Below are positions 1 through 7,359 of a stretch of DNA of 9,101 nt, in pieces. The position numbers and the translations under genes are program-made. The stretch lies in NCBI GenBank assembly GCA_945281075.1, contig CALYQE010000079.1:1-9101 (forward strand). The letters are read 5' to 3'. This DNA is from an uncultured Lactobacillus sp. (GTDB lineage Bacteria > Bacillota > Bacilli > Lactobacillales > Lactobacillaceae). The notes under the pieces are model-generated. The model did not search any database, had not been told where the DNA came from, and worked only from the letters and a program-made list of their open reading frames with translations. Each line of letters starts with the position of its first letter. Positions within the stretch are counted from its first letter, which is position 1.

Positions 1-617
1 GTTTCTGGATCTTGCAAATATTTAATATGAAGCAAAAACTGTTTTTTGGCTTCTTCCACATATTCAGCTTTATGCAGTACCTTACCCAATTTAGCTAGTG
101 GTAAAGCACTCATCATTAATGTGTCTGCCCACATTTCATTGGGATTTAGGTCACCATATGTTACGTGTTGAAAAGCGCCCTGCTCGGTTCTCGGCAAGTC
201 ATTATAAAGCCAGTCAGCCCAATTTTGCAGATGAGGCAAATACTTCTTATTACCAGTTTCTTCATAGAGCATTGCCAGCGTGAGCATTTGTGACATCGTA
301 TTAATGTTTTTGCCTACGGGCTCCTCATTAAAACGATCATCAAACCATTTTTCAATCGTTTTCAAAATATTTGCATCACGCGTAAGCTGGTAATATTTCA
401 TTAACCCGTATAATCCAACACCTGAAGTCCATTCCCAAAAATCAAAACTCTTATTGTCGATAATATCTCCGCTTGCGACCTTGATAGAAAATTCTTCCGT
501 CGGATCTTTCAAGTTAATCTCATTATCGATTAAAAGATCAATTTTCTTCTTGATTTCAGTCTCCTTGACCTGTTTTCCAGCTATTTCTTTATATAGTTTA
601 ACTTTTATTAAACCCAT
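1..617 (-). CDS. GH105 unsaturated rhamnogalacturonyl hydrolase, 3' end outside window
   Basis: This gene is partial: 205 N-terminal codons are present and the frame runs open off the left edge, against roughly 370 residues for full GH105 enzymes such as YteR and RhiN. The family removes the terminal 4,5-unsaturated galacturonate from the non-reducing end of RG-I fragments made by lyases. It uses hydration of the double bond, and the released uronate opens to a 5-keto sugar acid. Visible family marks are the WEWTSGVGLYGL segment (residues 61-72, start of the alpha/alpha barrel) and MWADTLMM around residue 165. I infer that Asp165 is the general acid/base, matching the catalytic Asp of YteR. 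No signal peptide is present. The start ATG at 617-615 follows AGAGG (625-629) with 7 nt spacing. It lies only 3 nt beyond the stop codon of the upstream lyase gene, so the two are probably translationally coupled. GH88 is the nearest alternative family, but the RG-I context favours GH105. Confidence 0.88.
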   Translation of the reverse strand, partial: MGLIKVKLYKEIAGKQVKETEIKKKIDLLIDNEINLKDPTEEFSIKVASGDIIDNKSFDFWEWTSGVGLYGLMKYYQLTRDANILKTIEKWFDDRFNEEPVGKNINTMSQMLTLAMLYEETGNKKYLPHLQNWADWLYNDLPRTEQGAFQHVTYGDLNPNEMWADTLMMSALPLAKLGKVLHKAEYVEEAKKQFLLHIKYLQDPE

Positions 618-620
618 GCA

Positions 621-2321
621 CTAACCTCTATCTACCTTATTCAACATTATTGTGTCGTACATCAAATATCCGTTTGTTTTAAGCACGATAATATTATTAC
701 TTTTTTTCAATGTTTCACTGGCTAAATCATATTTAATTAGGTGATATGAACCATTTTTGACTGCATTTCGATATACAGCATTATCATCTAGCAAGTATTT
801 TCTTTCCAAGCTATAACCATTTATGGTGACCTCAACATAAGGATCACCATGACCACGATCGTTTTCATGGTCGGCCACGGTTTTGCTTGCGCCAGCTAAA
901 GCCAAAATCAACTCAAAGTGACTATTTGCCGACCCATGAAAATCAAAATGTATGCGCCATTGGCCTTGGCTGCCTTGAATCGCAAACCAGTCTTGTTCTG
1001 TATTACGATCAATATAATAGTCCAAGTTTGCGGGCACAAGCTTGCGCCAGATGCTGTTGCGCAGCATATTACTAAACTTAAACGGCTCAGTCGTGTGGCT
1101 AGTGGTACCGATTTGCCATATAACCTTCCCCTGATTCTGATTAAGCTTAATTAAACCCAGATCAATTTTGTTTGTTTTTTCCGGATCAATTTCCAGCTGT
1201 TTCACAACAAATTCACCGGGAAGATTCCCCTCACGACTATAAAACGTTAATTTATATTTACCTTTTCTGACATTTGCTATTTTAAAGAGACCATTTTCGT
1301 CAGTGTCAGCATAGTAAATATAGCCGGCAGATGCTTTAGCAAAATTTTCTTCACCTTGGCTTAAAATTGCCGTTAGTTGATATTTTTCTGTTAAAACAAT
1401 TTGTCCCTGCACCTCAGCACGAGCTTGTGGATATAGATCTTCTTTCATCCAAACATATGGCCACTTTTTCTCTTCTTTTTGGGCGAATGCTTGGACATCA
1501 TTAAATAATTCGTTACTGTCTTGGCCCTTATTAAGATAAATCGCCCAAGGACCATAGCACTTTTGCCAGCCCGGTTTAATGGTAAAATCGCCAGTGCCAA
1601 AGTGTGCGCCATTAAGATAATTTAATAAGATTCCATCATAATGAACCATTAATTCCTGCTTCAGTGGACCTGATGGATAATATTCCTTCGATACTGGCAC
1701 AAACCAAAAGCCAAATTCTGAACCAAAAAAGCCCCAATAGTCATTATCTTTAAAATAATCCGCATAATCATATTTTGAATAAACCTTGCTATTAGTAAAG
1801 CGTTCTCCGTCAGGCATTTCGTAGGTTTCATCCTGCCACTTTTTGAATTGATTAGTGTAGTCGCTTGTAGGCTGCAAACCCTGCCGAGCCGCCGTTTTAC
1901 TATATGGAAACAGCTTTTTATCTAAGCGATAAACCGTCCTCATTTCATTGATTTTGTAGGTTTTGCTTGTTCTGTTTCTCGCAATCACATAAGAATAAAA
2001 CAGACTATCTTCGGAATTCATGATTATATGATATTCAAGATTCAAATCGCTTTTGTCATCAATCCAAACCAAGTGAATCAAATGCTCATCATTGCATAAA
2101 ATTTTAGGCTTAGCATATACCGGATGAGCAGATTTTAAATCTTGGTGATAATCTAAATAAAACGAATGATGACGATCTGGGTCAACAATATTGCCAGACA
2201 ACTTTTCAATGATATTTTGCCCTTGAAATAAAACCCGATCTGCGCGCCCATCATCATTCATCCAAAGTGCTATATTTTCATTTTTTAAAAGATAGCCATG
2301 ATCGTATTTTTCAAGCTTCAT
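621..2321 (-). CDS. Rhamnogalacturonan lyase, PL4 family (second paralogue)
   Basis: The product is 566 aa from the ATG at 2321. PL4 enzymes cut the Rha-GalA backbone of RG-I by beta-elimination, leaving an unsaturated GalA end. The three-domain PL4 layout is visible. An N-terminal beta-sandwich catalytic domain covers about 1-290. An fn3-like middle domain covers about 300-395 and contains TDENGLFKIANVRKGKY. A C-terminal CBM-like jelly roll begins at IWQIGT (about 400) and ends near NGYLMYDTIML. Probable catalytic residues are Lys183 (SKYDY) and His240 (GAHFG), 57 residues apart; the Aspergillus enzyme has Lys150/His210, recalled from memory. There is no signal peptide, unlike secreted RhiE or fungal enzymes, so it should act in the cytoplasm. 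The upstream in-frame TTG at 2333 sits in the terminator U-tract and is rejected as start; GAGG (2328-2331) places initiation at 2321. It is clearly paralogous to the lyase at 5504-7183. Confidence 0.87.
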   Translation of the reverse strand: MKLEKYDHGYLLKNENIALWMNDDGRADRVLFQGQNIIEKLSGNIVDPDRHHSFYLDYHQDLKSAHPVYAKPKILCNDEHLIHLVWIDDKSDLNLEYHIIMNSEDSLFYSYVIARNRTSKTYKINEMRTVYRLDKKLFPYSKTAARQGLQPTSDYTNQFKKWQDETYEMPDGERFTNSKVYSKYDYADYFKDNDYWGFFGSEFGFWFVPVSKEYYPSGPLKQELMVHYDGILLNYLNGAHFGTGDFTIKPGWQKCYGPWAIYLNKGQDSNELFNDVQAFAQKEEKKWPYVWMKEDLYPQARAEVQGQIVLTEKYQLTAILSQGEENFAKASAGYIYYADTDENGLFKIANVRKGKYKLTFYSREGNLPGEFVVKQLEIDPEKTNKIDLGLIKLNQNQGKVIWQIGTTSHTTEPFKFSNMLRNSIWRKLVPANLDYYIDRNTEQDWFAIQGSQGQWRIHFDFHGSANSHFELILALAGASKTVADHENDRGHGDPYVEVTINGYSLERKYLLDDNAVYRNAVKNGSYHLIKYDLASETLKKSNNIIVLKTNGYLMYDTIMLNKVDRG

Positions 2322-2327
2322 ATTTTG

Positions 2328-2331
2328 CCTC
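2328..2331 (-). promoter_or_regulatory. Ribosome binding site of second PL4 gene
   Basis: GAGG lies 6 nt before the ATG at 2321 and directly after the U-tract of the preceding hairpin. It decides between that ATG and the in-frame TTG at 2333. The closeness means a transcript terminated at the hairpin carries no ribosome binding site for the lyase. Confidence 0.7.
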
Positions 2332-2368
2332 AAAAAAACAGTAGTTTATTTTGGTAATAAACTACTGT
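2332..2368 (-). terminator. Intrinsic terminator or attenuator inside the minus-strand operon
   Basis: A perfect 13-bp inverted repeat (2338-2350 and 2356-2368) with a 5-nt loop is followed on the minus strand by a run of Ts (2337-2332). This is the layout of a Rho-independent terminator reading leftward, and the plus strand has no matching T-run. The stem is AT-rich with three G:C pairs, so termination may be partial. It lies 6 nt after the acetylesterase stop codon and 10 nt before the second lyase ATG. No separate promoter fits in the 53-bp gap, so read-through is the simplest way to express the last two genes. Confidence 0.75.
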
Positions 2369-2374
2369 CATTCT

Positions 2375-3913
2375 TTATCCATTTAAAGAAATCACTTTTT
2401 CATCAATAGAAGAACCTTGATCATCAATCGATATAATTTTAAAGTCATGACTTTCATTCCAATTAAATTCTACCGGATCAATGTACGACTCATTCTTTGT
2501 AGTTACAGAGTTATATTCCCAGCTCTTGTTTTTGCTCATTTCGATTACATAAAAATCCGCGTTTTTAACTGCAGACCACTTCAAGTGAATCTTCTTTAAC
2601 TTTCGATCAATTACTGGTCGGTAGTCTTGCCCAAATCTCCGTTGAGTAAATTCAGCGGATTTAGTAATTTCACTTAGATTCGAAGCAATTATTTGAGCTA
2701 TCCGAAAAGCGCCATAATGTTGAAAATGTGTCACGTCATGCTTATCTTCGATTAAGTTTGGATAATCATCCTGATTTACCTGAAGATACCAAGAGTGCGC
2801 TGCTTCATAGCCAAAACGATTTAATAAAGTTGTCATGTCGTCACCCAAATCAATGAGCGGAATTTGATACTCTTTGCTAAGAGCTCTAACTACATCACGG
2901 TATTGATCAAAAGTTGTAATAAATTGCTTTTGATCAGCATCAAATTTAAATTGCGCAGGTGGCGCCACTAAAATCGGGTGGGCTTTTCTTACCAAAGCAC
3001 TTTTAATATATTGCTTGATATAGTAAGGAAAATCATTTGCCGCTACAAATCGATTAGGGCGAAATGCTGTAGCATCATTATCACCGAATTGGATTAGCAG
3101 ATAATCACCTGGTGCAATGGTCTTCAAAATGGACTCCAAGCGTCCTTCCACGATGAAGCTCTTCGAGCTTCTTGCTCCCATTGAGCGGTTATCTACAAAA
3201 CAGGTTGACATGGTATATCTTGTTGCCTGTGGATAAAATGAAGAATTGGTAATTTCGACTTCTTCACCTGTTAATTGGTGGTACAGCTCTTCACCCCAAC
3301 CAGATTGTGGCTCCTCTTTAGGTGAGTAAGTTTGGGCGGTAGAATCTGAAGCGATATATATCCCGAGTTTTCCGTTGGAACTTAAAAGCGGCAATTTCTC
3401 CAGTGATAAGCTTAACAATCTTAAACTCCAGGTCAGGGCACTGCACTTCTCGCTTGAGCAATCATGATTGGCAAAGTACAAATCTAAATTGTCTTGAGAC
3501 AGCGCAAGCTCTAAATTAACCTTCCTTACTTGATGCGCTTGCAAAACCACAGTTTCTTCACAAATATTATTAACAAAAATGTCAATTGTTCTTTCACTCT
3601 GATCTTCATTATCGATTGTTAAAACTAACCGATAATTCGCATTCGTTGTTTCGACAGCGACATGAGTCGTTTCATCATAGTGATAGATTGGTTGCGTCTT
3701 GCTATCACCATTTAATGGCACACCAGTTTCTTTCCAATCCCTGGTAATAATTTTTAATCCTAGTTGATCTTCAGGAATTTTTATTTCATTCTTTTCAACC
3801 TGTCTTTTTTGATAAATGCCATTTTCCCAACCTTTAGCCTCAGCTGGATATTTAGTTTGATAAATTTTTGGTAAATTGCTAAATTTATTAGTTTGAAAGT
3901 CAAAATTGAGCAT
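2375..3913 (-). CDS. Three-domain SGNH/CE12-type rhamnogalacturonan acetylesterase
   Basis: The product is 512 aa, about twice a minimal CE12 enzyme. Residues about 1-175 look like a beta-rich jelly-roll accessory domain. Residues about 180-415 form the SGNH hydrolase, and about 430-512 form an fn3-like domain (IHLKWSAVKNADFYVIEMS). The catalytic blocks are intact. Block I is ASDSTAQTY with Ser191 as nucleophile and the usual Gly of GDS replaced by Ser. Block II Gly is at 247 (GARSS), block III is FGDND with Asn279, and block V is DVTH with Asp393 and His396. SGWGEEL (204-210) is typical of the RhgT/YesT group. The role is removal of acetyl groups from RG-I galacturonate so that lyases can act. 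No signal peptide is seen, so the fn3 domain would be intracellular. Start ATG at 3913 follows AGGTGG. It lies 37 bp after the transporter gene. The exact acetyl substrate is inferred from context. Confidence 0.82.
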   Translation of the reverse strand: MLNFDFQTNKFSNLPKIYQTKYPAEAKGWENGIYQKRQVEKNEIKIPEDQLGLKIITRDWKETGVPLNGDSKTQPIYHYDETTHVAVETTNANYRLVLTIDNEDQSERTIDIFVNNICEETVVLQAHQVRKVNLELALSQDNLDLYFANHDCSSEKCSALTWSLRLLSLSLEKLPLLSSNGKLGIYIASDSTAQTYSPKEEPQSGWGEELYHQLTGEEVEITNSSFYPQATRYTMSTCFVDNRSMGARSSKSFIVEGRLESILKTIAPGDYLLIQFGDNDATAFRPNRFVAANDFPYYIKQYIKSALVRKAHPILVAPPAQFKFDADQKQFITTFDQYRDVVRALSKEYQIPLIDLGDDMTTLLNRFGYEAAHSWYLQVNQDDYPNLIEDKHDVTHFQHYGAFRIAQIIASNLSEITKSAEFTQRRFGQDYRPVIDRKLKKIHLKWSAVKNADFYVIEMSKNKSWEYNSVTTKNESYIDPVEFNWNESHDFKIISIDDQGSSIDEKVISLNG

Positions 3914-3950
3914 TATAATCCACCTATCTTATCTCATGAAGTTATTTTTG

Positions 3951-5501
3951 CTATTCTTTAATTTTGTCAGCTATGTTCATCACATTGTTGTTGCCCCAGC
4001 AGTTTTCATATTTGAAACCTGTTAAGTTTTCAACAACCCGCTTTGTGTCAGAGCTGACGTCTTTCATCGAACCGCCTTTACGCAGACGTTTAACTTCATT
4101 CAAAATAATAGTATGGTTTGGCACATTCAACTTGCAAATGTATGAAAATGCAATTCCCAGTAACAGTAAGAAGATTGGCGCAATACAATACATAAACAAT
4201 AACCAGTTAACTGTGGATGCCGATTGCACTTTTGCACCTTCCTTAAAGCCTGTTGCTTGCATGATAATCCCAATAATTAAAGTGAAGATAGAGTCAAGCA
4301 GAGTGTCGATGGTGGTATTAACACCTGCATATTCACCTTCACGCCGTTTACCGGTAACCATTTCATCAACGTCTGGTAAGAAAGTAAAGATGTATTGAGT
4401 AGAGTTAACAACACCAGTAATGCCGAAGTTTAAAGCAATCATGGCAACAATCCACCATAAGTTTAAGTGACTTGGCTTAAAGATTGCTAAACATGCAATG
4501 CCGGCAAAAACAATGATTGCGCTCCAAGCACCGACACGATATGAGAACATACCATTAGTTTTGCGTTGTAGCCAAATGAAGAAGACTAAGAATAACATCC
4601 CAAAGATAAAGCCCATACTTGTTGATACAGCTACATCAGAAGGAGTCAATAACAATACAAAGATAATAAAGTAAGTGTTAAGGTCACCACGAATTGTCCG
4701 GAATAATTCTTCACATTGCCACATTAATAGGTAGTTCCAGTATGCTTTAATTCTAATGACACTAAGGAAATCCCAGAAAATGTTGACCAGACGCTTCCAC
4801 AAGCTGATCTTGTCGTTCTCCATAATGGTAGATTCATCTACTGGACGTTCATATACACTTAAGTAAAAGAGAATTAATAAAATCGTTCCGATAATGTCAT
4901 AGATAACAGCAGCTACAACAAAGCTCGTTGCATTATTTTGGCCAAAAATCTTGAAAATCCAAGTAATGAATAATGAAGCGAAAATTCCGCCAACAGCGGC
5001 ACCGGCTTGGTTAAAGCCAACCAATTGAGCTCTTTGGTCTGAGTCCTGTGACATTTCAGATGTAAGAGTCAGTTGAGAAGTCGAAAGCATTGGTGTAACC
5101 ATGAAGTAAAGTAAGAAGAAAATAAAGTAATATGGACGTGACATGCCTGGAATCCACATAAAAATATAAGTCAAAGCTTTAAGCGGAATACCAATCAAGA
5201 ACATTGACTTACGCCGACCATGTTTACGACCAAATTTAGTTTGATACAATCTGTCTGACATGTAACCATAAATTGGTGTCAAAATCGCACCAATAATTTT
5301 AGCAGTCGTAAACATCAATGTTACGACTACAATTGGAATCTTTAAAAATGTAGTATAGTAATACATCAACCACGTTGTTACCAACGTAATCATAATGTTA
5401 GATAATTGGAAGGCTGAAAATCCAATCTTTCTCCACATTGGGATTTTGACGCCTTCACCTCCAGTAGCTAACTTACTGGTAGAGTTTTTCTTTTCATTCA
5501 T
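3951..5501 (-). CDS. GPH-family (MelB/RhiT-like) oligosaccharide transporter
   Basis: The product is 516 aa, an integral membrane symporter-type protein of the glycoside-pentoside-hexuronide family within the MFS fold. About 12 hydrophobic segments are visible. The family's cytoplasmic loop appears as SDRLYQTKFGRKHGRRKSMF (82-101), and its second signature as DVDEMVTGKRREGEYAGVNT (377-396). A hydrophilic tail of about 55 residues follows the last helix. In Dickeya the GPH protein RhiT imports RG-I oligosaccharides and is paired with a GH105 gene, so the same job is inferred here. The two helix II aspartates that bind the coupling cation in MelB appear to be Gly71 and Thr75. The start ATG at 5501 is preferred over the in-frame ATG at 5525 because GGAAGAGG (5509-5516) sits 7 nt upstream. 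The gene starts 2 bp after the stop of the first lyase, so translation is probably coupled. Confidence 0.88.
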   Translation of the reverse strand: MNEKKNSTSKLATGGEGVKIPMWRKIGFSAFQLSNIMITLVTTWLMYYYTTFLKIPIVVVTLMFTTAKIIGAILTPIYGYMSDRLYQTKFGRKHGRRKSMFLIGIPLKALTYIFMWIPGMSRPYYFIFFLLYFMVTPMLSTSQLTLTSEMSQDSDQRAQLVGFNQAGAAVGGIFASLFITWIFKIFGQNNATSFVVAAVIYDIIGTILLILFYLSVYERPVDESTIMENDKISLWKRLVNIFWDFLSVIRIKAYWNYLLMWQCEELFRTIRGDLNTYFIIFVLLLTPSDVAVSTSMGFIFGMLFLVFFIWLQRKTNGMFSYRVGAWSAIIVFAGIACLAIFKPSHLNLWWIVAMIALNFGITGVVNSTQYIFTFLPDVDEMVTGKRREGEYAGVNTTIDTLLDSIFTLIIGIIMQATGFKEGAKVQSASTVNWLLFMYCIAPIFLLLLGIAFSYICKLNVPNHTIILNEVKRLRKGGSMKDVSSDTKRVVENLTGFKYENCWGNNNVMNIADKIKE

Positions 5502-5503
5502 AA

Positions 5504-7183
5504 TTATGCCTCTTCCTTTGCACACATTTTTATTGTGTCGTACATAACATAGCCATTTGTACTGATAGTTATTACGTTATCGGCAAGCGGTTTGAGTGAA
5601 TCATTAGGAATTTTGATATCCCAAAAATGATATTTACCACCTTTCATTGATGAGCGATATGCTGCTCGATCATTTTCAAAATGCTTAAAGGCTAAGAATT
5701 TATTATTGAGTTTGATACTGATACCAGTACCGGTCGTATCGGTCATCACCTTTTGGGTTACTCCGGCTAAACCAAGCTGTAAGTGAATATCACCGTTATA
5801 TGTCTGATCTGTCTGGAAAATTATGTTCCAATTGCCATCATCTTTTTGCAAATAATACCAATCATCATGATGACCAACATGGTAATAAAGATTCTTAGGA
5901 ATCAATTTTAGCCAAACGTAATTACGTAATTGATTACTGAACTTCATTCCATCTGTGCTATGACTTGAGGTGCCAATCTGCCACAAGGAACGGTATTCGT
6001 GCTTGATATAGAGTTTTCCAACATATGAATCTTGTTTTTCTTTAATATGGACTTCGCCAAGAATATGAGTACCAAGGTCTTCACTGTCGATTCCATATGC
6101 ATAAATTGTATAAACACCCGGACGGACTTTTTTAATTGAAAAATCACCTTTAGCATCTGTATCTGTATAATAGGTGTACCCTTCATGCTGATTAATAATT
6201 TCACCCTTAGCAGGGTTATCAGCAAGAACCACCCGATACTTTTTTGAAGAATAAGCTGAATCAACATTCCCCGAAACACTGCCTAAATTTAACGGATATT
6301 GTTCATCATGAACCCAGTTATAAGGCCATTCATTGCTTTCTTCATGTGCTCGATATTCTGCATCCTCAATGCTCCCGTTATTGAGATATATGCACCAAGG
6401 ACCATAAAATTTCTGCCAATTTACTGGGATCTTAAATGTTTCTCTTCCAAAATGTTCACTAGACATGTAATTAAGAACGATCCCATCATAGTGAACCATT
6501 AAATCTTGAGTTTCTGGACCGGAACCATAATAGCTTGTATCCACCGGTATAAACCAAAATCCAAATTTTTTACCGTATTGACCCCAAAGGTCAGTTTTTC
6601 TAAAAAAGCCTGAATAATCATATTTAGAATAGATCGAACTGTTGCTATAAAGCGATCCATCCTTCAGATCATATGTTTCATCTTGAAGCTTTTTCCCTTG
6701 AAGCATATGAGCAGAAGTAGGTTGCATGCCCTGCCGCTCTCCGTTATAACCGATATAAAATAAACGATGATCTAACCGATAGACCACTCTAAATTCATTA
6801 ATTTCATACGGTGAGTCACTATTATTCCATGCCTTTACATAGGAGTAAATTGCAGAATCATTCTCTTTTAAAATCAAATGATACTCTATGCCCAATTTGC
6901 TTTGATCATCGATGTACGCAACATGAATAATATGAGTGTTGTTCTCAACAATTGAGACCTTTGTCGGCTTCATATTCACCGTTCCGCCCTTGACATGATA
7001 ATCACAGTAAAAGCAATTATGCTTATCAGGATCTCCCTCGGCACCTTCAAGGTTTCCAATCAATTCTTGATTGTTGTAAATCAAGGAATATGCTTTTCCC
7101 TCTTCATTAAAGCAAGCGTGAAGATATTGATTAATCATTTCAACATGCAAGCCATTAACTTTAAGAATTAATGCATCTTTCAT
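5504..7183 (-). CDS. Rhamnogalacturonan lyase, PL4 family (operon-leading paralogue)
   Basis: The product is 559 aa from the ATG at 7183 and is the first gene of the minus-strand operon. It cleaves RG-I by beta-elimination, as expected of PL4. Domains in order are a beta-sandwich catalytic domain (about 1-290), an fn3-like domain (about 300-393, with TDAKGDFSIKKVRPGVYTI) and a CBM-like jelly roll (about 398-555, starting LWQIGTSSHST). Predicted catalytic residues are Lys187 (SKYDY) and His244 (SEHFG). It is collinear with the lyase at 621-2321, sharing VHYDG, LNY, GFWF, RQG.QPTS and NGY.MYDTI blocks, so the two arose by duplication or paired acquisition. Divergence is clear in the fn3 and C-terminal domains, which may mean different oligosaccharide preferences. 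There is no signal peptide, so it is predicted cytoplasmic. A GTG at 7207 is in frame, but AGAAAGG (7191-7197) supports the ATG at 7183. Confidence 0.88.
   Translation of the reverse strand: MKDALILKVNGLHVEMINQYLHACFNEEGKAYSLIYNNQELIGNLEGAEGDPDKHNCFYCDYHVKGGTVNMKPTKVSIVENNTHIIHVAYIDDQSKLGIEYHLILKENDSAIYSYVKAWNNSDSPYEINEFRVVYRLDHRLFYIGYNGERQGMQPTSAHMLQGKKLQDETYDLKDGSLYSNSSIYSKYDYSGFFRKTDLWGQYGKKFGFWFIPVDTSYYGSGPETQDLMVHYDGIVLNYMSSEHFGRETFKIPVNWQKFYGPWCIYLNNGSIEDAEYRAHEESNEWPYNWVHDEQYPLNLGSVSGNVDSAYSSKKYRVVLADNPAKGEIINQHEGYTYYTDTDAKGDFSIKKVRPGVYTIYAYGIDSEDLGTHILGEVHIKEKQDSYVGKLYIKHEYRSLWQIGTSSHSTDGMKFSNQLRNYVWLKLIPKNLYYHVGHHDDWYYLQKDDGNWNIIFQTDQTYNGDIHLQLGLAGVTQKVMTDTTGTGISIKLNNKFLAFKHFENDRAAYRSSMKGGKYHFWDIKIPNDSLKPLADNVITISTNGYVMYDTIKMCAKEEA
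5509..5516 (-). promoter_or_regulatory. Ribosome binding site of transporter gene, inside the lyase 3' end
   Basis: GGAAGAGG lies within the last codons of the upstream lyase gene, 7 nt before the ATG at 5501. It decides that start over the in-frame ATG at 5525, and the 2-bp gap between stop and start suggests translational coupling. Confidence 0.72.
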
Positions 7184-7190
7184 TTTGCTG

Positions 7191-7197
7191 CCTTTCT
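7191..7197 (-). promoter_or_regulatory. Ribosome binding site of operon-leading PL4 gene
   Basis: AGAAAGG sits 7 nt before the ATG at 7183, and the same heptamer precedes the divergent acetylesterase gene at 7489-7495. It supports the ATG rather than the in-frame GTG at 7207, which would overlap this signal. Confidence 0.72.
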
Positions 7198-7231
7198 GAT
7201 AATTCACGTACTACGAACTAAATCGTATTAG

Positions 7232-7317
7232 CCTGAAATTATTAAGGACCTAAATCTTTATTCATTTCTCATTCCCCCATCGTTTCTAAAAAAGAAATGT
7301 AATTTCTTAATTTCAGG
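7232..7317 (-). repeat. Long inverted repeat in the leader of the minus operon
   Basis: On the minus strand CCTGAAATTAAG (7317-7306) can pair with CTTAATAATTTCAGG (7246-7232), giving 12 base pairs interrupted by a 3-nt bulge and enclosing 59 nt. The enclosed part offers two smaller, mutually exclusive hairpins: AAGAAAT/ATTTCTT with a 3-nt loop, and TTTCT/AGAAA over a T-run. It may be a folded 5' leader or an operator pair. I recognise no known riboswitch class. Confidence 0.4.
7242..7265 (-). other. Possible seven-residue leader peptide ORF
   Basis: An ATG at 7265 opens a 7-codon frame reading MNKDLGP followed by TAA. It is preceded by GGGGGA at a spacing of about 7 nt, a plausible ribosome binding site. 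Its stop codon overlaps the second arm of the inverted repeat, so a translating ribosome would disturb that stem. An ORF this short can occur by chance, and nothing confirms translation. Confidence 0.2.
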
Positions 7318-7321
7318 TATT

Positions 7322-7350
7322 ACAGTACACTCTTTATTTTTCTTTTGCAA
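7322..7350 (-). promoter_or_regulatory. Candidate promoter of the PL4-transporter operon
   Basis: TTGCAA (7345-7350) as -35 is followed after 17 bp by TACTGT (7322-7327) as -10. The -10 matches consensus at only three of six positions, so this is weak. In its favour, an operator-like site overlaps the -35. Transcription from here would start near 7315, giving a leader of about 130 nt that begins at the first arm of the inverted repeat. Confidence 0.35.
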
Positions 7351-7359
7351 CCGTTTTCT
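7346..7359 (-). promoter_or_regulatory. cre-like or LacI-family operator upstream of the minus operon
   Basis: Read on the minus strand the site is AGAAAACGGTTGCA. It matches 12 of 14 positions of the cre consensus TGWAANCGNTNWCA bound by CcpA, with the central CG intact. LacI-family local regulators bind similar sequences, so either carbon catabolite repression or a dedicated repressor is possible. It overlaps the candidate -35 hexamer, a position fitting repression. A very similar site occurs at 8182-8195. Confidence 0.45.

Noticed and set aside
887..1154. Two overlapping plus-strand open frames of 62 and 78 codons
   Set aside because: Both are antisense to the C-terminal domain of the second lyase, and their translations show no family features.
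3964..4398. 144-codon plus-strand open frame
   Set aside because: It lies antisense inside the transporter gene, has no ribosome binding site or recognisable fold, and the minus frame there is clearly a GPH protein.
5502..5525. ATG start 24 nt upstream for the transporter
   Set aside because: The extra residues would be encoded by the ribosome binding site itself and overlap the lyase 3' end; the ATG at 5501 has ideal spacing.
5944..6279. 111-codon minus-strand open frame
   Set aside because: It is an alternate frame inside the operon-leading lyase gene, whose conserved fn3-like and CBM-like domains cover the same bases.
621..7183. PL11 or PL9 as the lyase family
   Set aside because: The catalytic sandwich, fn3-like and CBM-like order and the WQIGT motif fit PL4; no beta-propeller (PL11) or beta-helix (PL9) repeats are seen.
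7184..7207. GTG start 24 nt upstream for the operon-leading lyase
   Set aside because: The extension would overlap the AGAAAGG ribosome binding site that correctly precedes the ATG at 7183.
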